A stretch of 64,000 nucleotides of DNA from Azorinus chamasolen. Taxonomy: Eukaryota; Mollusca; Bivalvia; Cardiida; Solecurtidae. The notes beneath the pieces are model-generated. The model did no database searches, was not told where the DNA came from, and was given only the letters and a program-made list of their open reading frames with translations. This document shows positions 1 through 9,400 of the stretch, in pieces (the stretch's first letter is position 1; every line of letters starts with the position of its first letter). Both the position numbers and the translations under genes were made by a program. The DNA is taken from NCBI GenBank assembly GCA_963576725.1, contig OY755237.1, forward strand, positions 64,705,423 to 64,769,422, given 5' to 3'.

Positions 1-164
1 ATCAGGGCCTGCACTTTTTACAAGTTGATTGTGCAACCAATGCACTCCACGGCAGTGATTGGACAGCGATATACGGGTACACAGTGAAGATATATGTAAT
101 TATACAACAGGGCATGGGTAAAGAAGGAGAACTGTATTTTAAAATTCAGCAAGAGAAGTGTTAA
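1..164. mobile_element. T4 hairpin MITE, right part
   Basis: This matches the right half of the complete T4 elements at 35028-35277 and 63331-63580. It holds the tail of the palindrome arm and the ending TTCAGCAAGAGAAG before TTAA at 161-164. The left half lies before the window start. Confidence 0.8.
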
Positions 165-268
165 AACTGTATATCGTGGTCAGATGTAACATTGAAAGCA
201 ACAGCTGACCAGTATCTCTTCATTTCACAAATGCCCGGATATCGTTTCAAACTTAATTTGGTTTCAGG

Positions 269-493
269 ATGTCTCGCAGATGGGTTGGAAATGTTCTTGT
301 CCTGGTACTTATGTGCGCACTCATAGCACTATTGTATCAGTATGGCGCAGGTCTTCTGACAGAGGAACGACCGACTAAACAAGCAACACAAGGTTTCATC
401 AGAAACAAGTCAATACATAAAACAGAAATGAGCAAAGTACCCAATGTGCCAATTGAAGTCTTTGACGAACTGATGGAACTTAACGACAGGCAG
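269..493 (+). CDS. Star-like gene, exon 1 (membrane anchor and stem)
   Basis: It encodes 75 residues from ATG 269 to ...MELNDRQ. The start is the first ATG in the open frame and gives MSRRW before a 20-residue hydrophobic stretch. The donor GTTAGT begins at 494. Reading past the donor gives only 30 residues without family character before a stop. Confidence 0.85.
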
Positions 494-3400
494 GTTAGTA
501 GCCTAACTTTGAATATGAACGATTTGTTTAACATCGCAGGTTTAAAACAAGAGCTGTCCGCAGACAGCGCGTTCCACTTTCTTTAGTGCTGGATAGTGTA
601 GTGGAAGTCTAAGTCAGAAAGGGCAGATAACTATAGCAAAATTAATTTTAGGGTTACCTGCCCTTGTGGAATGGGCCCCCCCTGGTAAAAGTTAACATGC
701 ATACCAAATTTGAACCAAATATGTTGGACAGTTTCTGAGACATGGACCTTAACATAAAACTTAACCAACAATGAAAAATCTAAGTCGTAAAAGGGGCATA
801 ACTATGGCAAAATTAATTTTAGGGTTACCTACCTTTGTGAAATGGGGTGTCCTTGTGATAGTAAACATACATACCAAATATGAACCAAATATCTTTGATG
901 GTTTTTGAGAAATAGACCTTAACAAAAAGATTCACCAACGCCGATGCCGACGCCGACGCCGACGAGAGGGTCATGACAATAGCTCCACGTTTTGAAAAAG
1001 TGGAGGTAAAATAATGATTAACTCATAAATAGCAAATGTAAGACACAGAATTCTTGACCACCACACCTCCCTGAGTAACCGGATAGATTTCACGGCTCAT
1101 AGCGCCATGGCTTGGTTCAGAGATTTCACGGCCCATAGAGCCACGGTTTGGTTCATAGATTTAACGGCCCATAGAGCCACGGTTTGGTTCATATATTTCA
1201 CGGCCCATAGAGCCACGGTTTGGGTAATAGATTTCACGGCCCATAGAGCCACGGTTTGGTTCATAGATTTCACGGCCCATAGAGCCACGGCTTGGTTCAT
1301 AGATTTCACGGCCCATAGAGCCACGGGTTGGTTCATAAATTTCACGGCTCATAGCGCCACGGCTTGGTTCATAGATTTCACGGCCCATAGATCCACGGCT
1401 TGGTTCATAGATTTCACGGCCCATAAAGCCACGGCTTAGTTCATAGATTTCACGGCCCATAGAGCCACGGTTTGGTTCATAGATTTCACGGCCCATAGAG
1501 CCACGGTTTGGTTCATAGATTTCACGGCCCATAGAGCCACAGTTTGGTTCATAGATTTCACGGCCCATAGAGCCACGGCTTGGTTCAGAGATGTCACGGC
1601 CCATAGAGCCACGGTTCGGTTAATATATTTCACGGCCCATAGAGCCACGGTTTGGTTCATAGATTTCACGGCCCATAGAGCCACGGCTTGGTTCATAGAT
1701 TTCACGGCCCATTGAGCCACGGTTTGGTTCATAGGTTTCACGGCCCAAAGAGCCACGGCTTGGTTCATAGATTTCACGGCACATAGAGCCACGGTTCGGT
1801 TAATAGATTTCACGGCCTATGGAGCCACGGTTTGGTTCATAGATTTCACGGCTCATAGCGCCACGGCTTGGTTCATTGATTTCACGGCCCAAAGAGCCAC
1901 GGCTTGGTTCATAGATTTCACGGCCCATAGAGCCACGGTTTGGTTCATAGATTTAACAATCCATAAAGCCATGCGTTAATAAACAAGCAAGCAAACAAAC
2001 AAACAACAAAACTATTTCCATTACCACTTATTCCTTTGAAACAGCATCAACTATCACAACGATAATGATCGTGGATGATATTTAAATCTGGATTGTGATG
2101 ACTGATATCTATGATGGTGGTAAAAATGATTATCATGACGATGTTGATGATGAGAATGATCATTATCATCACGAAGATGATAACCGATAATTGTTGTGGT
2201 GTAGATTGCGATGCTGGTATATATAATGGTGATGGATATAATGCTGATGGTATTTAGTGATCGATGGTATAAAAATATTCATGGAAACACTACTGAGGAC
2301 GACGATGATGATAACTTAGGTATGGTAATAAATACGAAGAAGGTAATGATGATAATCAAGGTCCATAAAAACATTTTAGTTGAGTCTGAGGTCGTTCTCA
2401 AGTTTTTGATTGATCAGATTTGAGCCTTTGGCTCAAAGCTGACCAATCAAAAGCTTCAGAACTCAAATCTGACTAATCAAAAGCTTGAGAACGAACCCAG
2501 ACTCAACTAAAAAGCTTTATAAGCATGGACCCAGGACAAAATAATTTGTGTTGATATAAGTGATGTTAATGACAATGATCATGTAGTTGCTGATGATGAT
2601 GCTTATGCTGGTGATTACTATGCTAAAGATGACAACTGCCAATGCTCATTTACTCTTAGTGATATTGCAACAGGTGCGTTGCTTCTCATGACTGTAATAG
2701 AAATAGATCTAATACTTTCGTTTATTATTATTATTATTATTATAACAATAAATAATAATAATGATACCACGACAGAGCCAATAACAATAGTGGTAATGAT
2801 ACATACAAACTGTATAATGAAGATTATTACTTATTTAGACAACATATTATAACTTATTTAGACAGCATATTATAGTGATTGTTTTAGGGAATGCTGTTTA
2901 CCAGAACAGTCCATATACAGAGGATTCTGTATTGCTTGAGTGAAAACACAATTATATTTAGCCCTTATCGTGTTGGAAAATAGGTTTGCCAAAACTCTGA
3001 CTCTGTTGCATTTCATATATACATGTACTTCTGACTCGTACAAGCGCTTGATAAACTGTTGAGCGAGTGTCAAACAGCTTGACTCCTGATGAGACACCGT
3101 ATTACTTGGCATCTCATCTGGATCCAAACTGTTTGCAAATGCGAGTCAAATCGCGATTAGCCGGATAAGGATTTACTGATATAAGAGAGGTAACTCATAT
3201 TCCCATGATCCGATTCCACTAGACAATACAGTAAAACCCTCTAAACCGGACGTTTAATTTAGTATAAATATCGGTCTTGGAGACTAGTGGCAGCTTAATT
3301 CAGGGTGGAAGTCACGCAGAAAGGAGGAGCTTTCTGCATGACTTTCATCCTGCATTAAGCAGCCACCTGCTTAAAAGTATCTAAATTCTACTGTACTAGA

Positions 3401-6400
3401 ATTCCGGTTTAGATGGGGGTTTACTGTAAAAACAAAACATGTAGAAATAATTCCGACAGAGCGGATTTAAAAATAAAGTGATATCATTGATTTCAGTGTC
3501 TATCATAAAATAAAATGCAATAATAAAATTCATTTACAATTCAACAATTCAACAACAACAAGGGAAAAAAATGAAACTACCAGAATTCTTAAACAATTGC
3601 CACTGTAATCAGTGCAAACAATGATAACATACTATATATTTTAAGCAGAATATGTACTGCTTAAACCCCTCGAAAGGTATGGTTGCAATAGTCGTTCTGT
3701 TCAGTTGGATACTGTTGATTAATTCCTATTTTCGGAACAATATTACAGGTTAGTCAGGATGACCCGAGACTTGTCAAAATCATCCGGGACTACTTTATTC
3801 ATCCGCCGTCCACGGAGCCTTATAATTTAACGAACCCGGACAAGGTTGATTACGCAGGGCAAGGAAAAGACTTCGTCGTGCCGAATATTTTGAAAGATTT
3901 ACCAGTAAGTTTCAATAATTCAAAATTTGTTTTAACGAGCAGCCGGCTTTGCATGTACCCCTAATAAAGGCCATTGTTAACATAATGCAGGACTCCTATA
4001 GGACTTTCTTTATTACCTTTGTCCTCTATTAACCAAATACCTCCTACTGACACCTATTTGCGCCTCTGTAAAACTCGTTTATTGAAACCATTGTGATAAA
4101 TAGAACATTTTCTCCATAGGAGCAAAATCCTATATTTTCCACAATAGTTTTAAAACTACAGCCTTCTTAATTTTCCTGGGGAGCATGCCCGGGTCCCTAC
4201 AGCCACGGTGCGTACATTACATTTGGATTCAGCTACGCTCCTGGCGGAACAATGGTGCTTACCGTATAAATACTAAATAGAGATTTGTCGAAACATGGGG
4301 ATTAGCTGTCTTAAATTCAATTCTCAAGAGCAATAGATTTGACTGAGTCCAGTTCAAACCCCCTGAGTTCAAATAAAGTCGACCGACAGTTACAACTGCA
4401 GTTGTATTACCAACGATCATAGTAAAATATCGACGATAGTTATGATTATAGTGATATAACCGAAGACCATAGTAAAATAAGATTGACAGTTATGATTGCA
4501 TTAACAGTACTAACTACTATAGTGTAAGGTCGACGACAGTTACAATTGTAGTGAACGTACCAAGGATCATAGTACAATGCAGTATCACCCCCAACATTAT
4601 TATGTCAGCTACAGCTAGGACTGCAATTACTATACCAACAACCATACTATAACATCGACTAAAGTTACGACTGCTGCTATAGTACCAACAACTAAAATAT
4701 AAAGCCGACGACAGTTATGACTGCGGCTACAGTACCAACAACCAGAACATAATGTCGACGTCAGTTACGATTACAGTTACAGTACCAACAACTAAAATAT
4801 AATGTCGAGACAGTTATGACTGCAGCTACAGTACCAACAATTAAAATATAATGTCGACGACAGTTATGATTACAGTTACAGTACCAACAACAAAAGTATA
4901 ATGTCGACGACTGCAGTAACAGTTTCAATGACCATAGGCCAATTTTGACGACTGTAGTTACATTGTCCAGTTCAATCGACGATCGAATGATACCGATGAC
5001 TGCAGTTACAGTACCTACGACAACATTGTAATGTCAACGACAGTTACGACTGTAGTTCTAGTACCAATGACCATACTATAATGTCGACGAAAGTTACGAC
5101 TGCAGTTACAGTACAAAATACCAATATATAATATGGACACCAGTAACTGCAGTTACAGTTCAAATGACCAATGGTACATTTGTCGACAGTTACGACTGCA
5201 ATTAGACTATCATACTATAATGGGGTGGACACTTACCTCTGCAGGTACAAGTCCTACTACGTATACAGTGCTCCCTCTCTACAACGACACCCTTTCGGAT
5301 ACGAAGAGTGTATGTGTTGTTCAGAGGGAGTTGTTATAGGGAGGGAAAATCAAACATAATTAGCTTGTTTGCAGATCCGCAGATCAGGTGTATTTCGAGA
5401 ACTAAAACCGTTATGCCTCAATCAAACCCTATGTTGAGACCACTCTTTAGAATCGTCACAAAGTGACAATTCTAAAGAGTGGTCACAACATAGGGTTTGA
5501 TAGAGGCATAAGGAAAATACGATGGAAAAAGTTGTTTCTGGAGCCTTGTTGTTTCGGAAACAGTGACATGCGTTGTTGTAAGGAGGGAATCGTTATTGAG
5601 AGGGCCGTTGTAGAGAGGGAGCACTGTATATATAATCGACGATAGTTATGACTGCAGGTAAAGTACCTACGGTCATTGGAAATGTTTTGACGACAGCTAC
5701 GACTGCAGTAACAATACCAATAACCATGGTATAATGACGACGACAATAACGATTACAATTATAGTACAACGACCATAGGACAATTCCCAAGACAGTCAGA
5801 TGATGGACGATGGCCACATTTAGCTTATTATTGATTACTAGGTAAATCTAAGTCTCAAAACATTTGACGTCTTAGTGCACATATTAAATTATAGAGTTTA
5901 TAAAAAAACTGATTAGTGTGTTAGCATATATGAATCTCGACGAAGACTCGACTTAGTTGTCCTGCATGGAAATATTCTTATTGAATGTTTTGTTTTGTAG
6001 GAAAACAGTTTTTTCATCGAATGTGGGGCCCATGACGGCGAGACTATGTCATCCACGCTATTCTTCGAGAAGACAAAACACCACAGAGGTCTACTTATAG
6101 AGGCCAATCTGCACTTTTTCAAACAACTGCGTCAGAAACATCGAAAGGCCTTCTCAGTTAATGCTTGTCTGAGTACAAAACCATATCCTTCAGTTGTAAG
6201 TATTTATGAAACGGTCATTGGCTTTCTCATTTAACCATTTACCTGTTGAATATATATGTAAGAAATATTACATTAACTATAATATTTTTATAATGGCAAA
6301 CGAACAACATAATCAGGATAGAATCACATCCATTTTACATCATAAGCAAACAGAGGAAACCCTGATTAGACGGCTCCTGTAGGAGTCGTCTGATCTGGGT

Positions 6401-9400
6401 CTACTCTGTTTTCAAATGCGTGAAAAGGTGTTTATATGAAAGAGAAGGTTAACAGCACAGTGTACCTACAAAACCTCTTGAGCCAACTAATGTTGTTCAA
6501 GTGGACTAACTGGTGCATTTCCTTTGAACCCCCCCCCCACACCAAAACCCCCAACAAAAAACAACACAAAAACAACAACAACAACAACAACAACAAACAA
6601 CTTTCGTTTAAACTATCTGGGCGTTTGGTTTAAACTGGCTGGGGCATTTCATAAAGCCTTATTTAAACTACATAGGACATTTCATTTAAACTACCTAGAA
6701 CCTCACATTCAAGAACTAAGATTGACACGTTTTTTATTTGAACAACCAAGTGAATATTGTTATTTTTTTCTTGAGGTTTGGCGTTTGCTTCAACAGTACA
6801 TGTATTTCAGTCATACCGTGACATTCAGCTAATTATAGGTGAATGAAGACCTTCGAGCGAGGTATTTCTATGCACGGAAGAAGTGCATTGTTCCGTGCAT
6901 AAAAGAGTATCCAGGTAGAACCAACGAGCAAAGTAAATAGACTAATCGATGATAAAAACTAAAACATTTAAAGCTCAAATGTTGGGACAGATCATCAGCT
7001 TTTTGTTAGTTTGAATGATTATTGCCGTGTAGATACTGCAGAGAATCTACAGTAAAACCTCTCTATAACGGCCACTAAATTACAGCAGGTAAAGTGTGTT
7101 AAAGACAGGTTGCTGCTTAAAGCAAGGTGGTTTACTTTCACCCTGCTTTAAGCAGCCACCTGCCCTAAATACCAACTTATTAACACATTTTAGTGGCCGT
7201 TATAGAGAGGGTTTACTGTATAATTCTAGCGTCTGATCAGACACCGCCTTCCCTATCGTAGCTGGAAAAGAAATTCAGGCAAACCGATATTTCAAAATTT
7301 TAGTATGGGAGAAGTTAAACCATTTATGCAAGTGGCTGCTTAATGTAGGGCAGGGTGGAAGTAATGCAGATATCCCCCAGAAGAGTTTTCGCCCTGTATT
7401 AATTTCCCACCTGTCTTTACCATTTCCTTCATATAAATGCATTTTCACGCCTTTGCAAACAGAGTAGACCCCTATCCTGTAGGGGCCGTCTGATATGGGT
7501 CTGCTCGGTTCGCTTATGATATGACATAGATCTGATTCTACAGTTCCTGTCTCAGCCAAACTTTCCTGTGTTCATACGCAGTTTTAACAAGAGTACCGCA
7601 TACGGTAAATAATACGCCCACTTGCAAACTTTCTCTGATTCAACATGCCTTATAAGTGTTGACATTTTCTAATCTGTGCTTCAGATCTTGATTTCCATAT
7701 TAAGGTGGTACTATTTTTTAAAAAAATGAAGTGAATGTCTTATTAAATAAAAAAGTTACAGCTAATCCTCATTTTTACAGATTTTTGTAAAGTGCAACGG
7801 CCATAACTCTGTAAAGACAAATTGAATGAACCTCAAAATAAACTCAGCTTCAAATTTTGTTACTTAAAACATTTGTGTTAAGTTTCATTTCTATCATTTT
7901 AATAGTTTTCCCAGAAAACAACAGACAAACTAAAATATGACCGACTAACAAAGCAACGAACACACGAAGTTCAAGGACCATAACTTTAGAATAAAATGAC
8001 ATATCAAAACCCCCGCAATATATGTGAAAATTCACATTAAGGTTTAACCATATAAAAAAATTGGAGTAAATATCATTTCAAATGAAAAAGTTATGGCCAT
8101 CCTCATATTTGCATAGATTTGCATTATATTTTTAAGTGCAAGGGCCATAACTCCGAAACAACAAATCAAATGATCCTCAGAATCGACTTAGCTTCAGGTC
8201 TTGATGCATTAAACATGTGTATGAAGTTTCATTAATATCTGTCAAACAGTTTTGCCAGAAAACAGCGGACAAACTATTTGCATATATTTGCATTTTTTAA
8301 AGTAAAAGGGCAATAACTCCAATACGAAAAATCAAATAAACCTCAAAATCGACTCAGCATCAGATCTTGATGCATTGAACATTTTTGTGAAGTTTCATTA
8401 ATATCTCTCAAATAGTTTTTCCAGAAAACAGCGGACAAACTATTTGCATTATTTTTTAAGGACAAGGCCATAACTCTGAAATGAAAAATCAAATGAACCT
8501 CAGAATCAACTCAGCTTCAGATCTTGATGCATTAAACATTTGTGTGAAGTTTCATTAATATCTGTCAAATAGTTTTCCCAGAAAACAGCGGACAAACTAT
8601 TTGCATGTATTTGCATTATTTTTTAAGTAAAAGGGCCATAACTCCGAAACGACAAACCAAATGAACCTCAGAATCAACTCAGCTTCAGATCTTGATGCAT
8701 TAAACATTTGTGTGAAGTTTCATTAATATATCTCAAATATTTTCCCCAGAAAACAGCGGACAAACTATTTGCATATTTTTTAAGGACAGGGGCCATAACT
8801 CTGAAATGAAAAATCAATGAACCTCAGAATCAACTCAGCTTCAGATCTTGATGCATTTAACATTTGTGTGAAGTTTCATTAATATCTGTCAAATAGTTTT
8901 CCCAGAAAACAGCGGACAAACAAAATGTTGACGGACGAACGAACGAACGGACACCTTTATTAGGTGAGCGTATAAAAACTAACCAAACTAATATTCATGA
9001 TGTTATTAATTTTTACATGAACATGGAAAGAGTTAACCCATTTCCTGATATTGACGACTCTGTGACACTTTGTGAAACCAATTGTGATAAATAGAGCATT
9101 TGCTCCTATAGGAGCAAATGCTCTATTTATCACAATGGTTTCAAACTACAACTTTTAAATTTTTTCCTTTTCTCTAGTTAATGCTCCTTTTCGGTAGATT
9201 TATTCAAGGAGATTAGGTCTAAAAATAGTCTATGAGGGAATGGGTTAATGACTGATAATGATACGCATTGAGGGCTCTGATAGTCGAGAATTTATTGTAG
9301 GGGCACGTGTAGAACGGACGAATAGTGATTCATCACTCACGTAGTCCTTTCCCCCATTGAATATTCATGTAAGAAACAATGCCATCATGAATATTTATTA

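Larger units (their letters stand above)
494..3748 (+). other. Intron 1 of the Star-like gene
   Basis: This 3255-bp intron starts GTTAGT and ends TATTACAG. It contains a dispersed repeat (600-1012), a 36-bp minisatellite (1083-1985), GAT-rich sequence, an H3 hairpin, a T3 remnant and a P2 element, each listed separately. By coincidence exon 2 also begins with GTTAGT. Confidence 0.8.
3905..6000 (+). other. Intron 2 of the Star-like gene
   Basis: A 2096-bp GTAAGT...TTTTGTAG intron. It is filled by a decayed T2 element, a 50-bp minisatellite and a P7 MITE inserted into that minisatellite. Confidence 0.8.

Noticed and set aside
1083..1985. Tandem 36-bp repeats that superficially resemble a CRISPR array, and the long frames they encode
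   Set aside because: The repeats are contiguous with no unique spacers, and the sequence lies in an animal intron. The open frames exist on both strands because the unit is a multiple of 3, and stops interrupt the best one.
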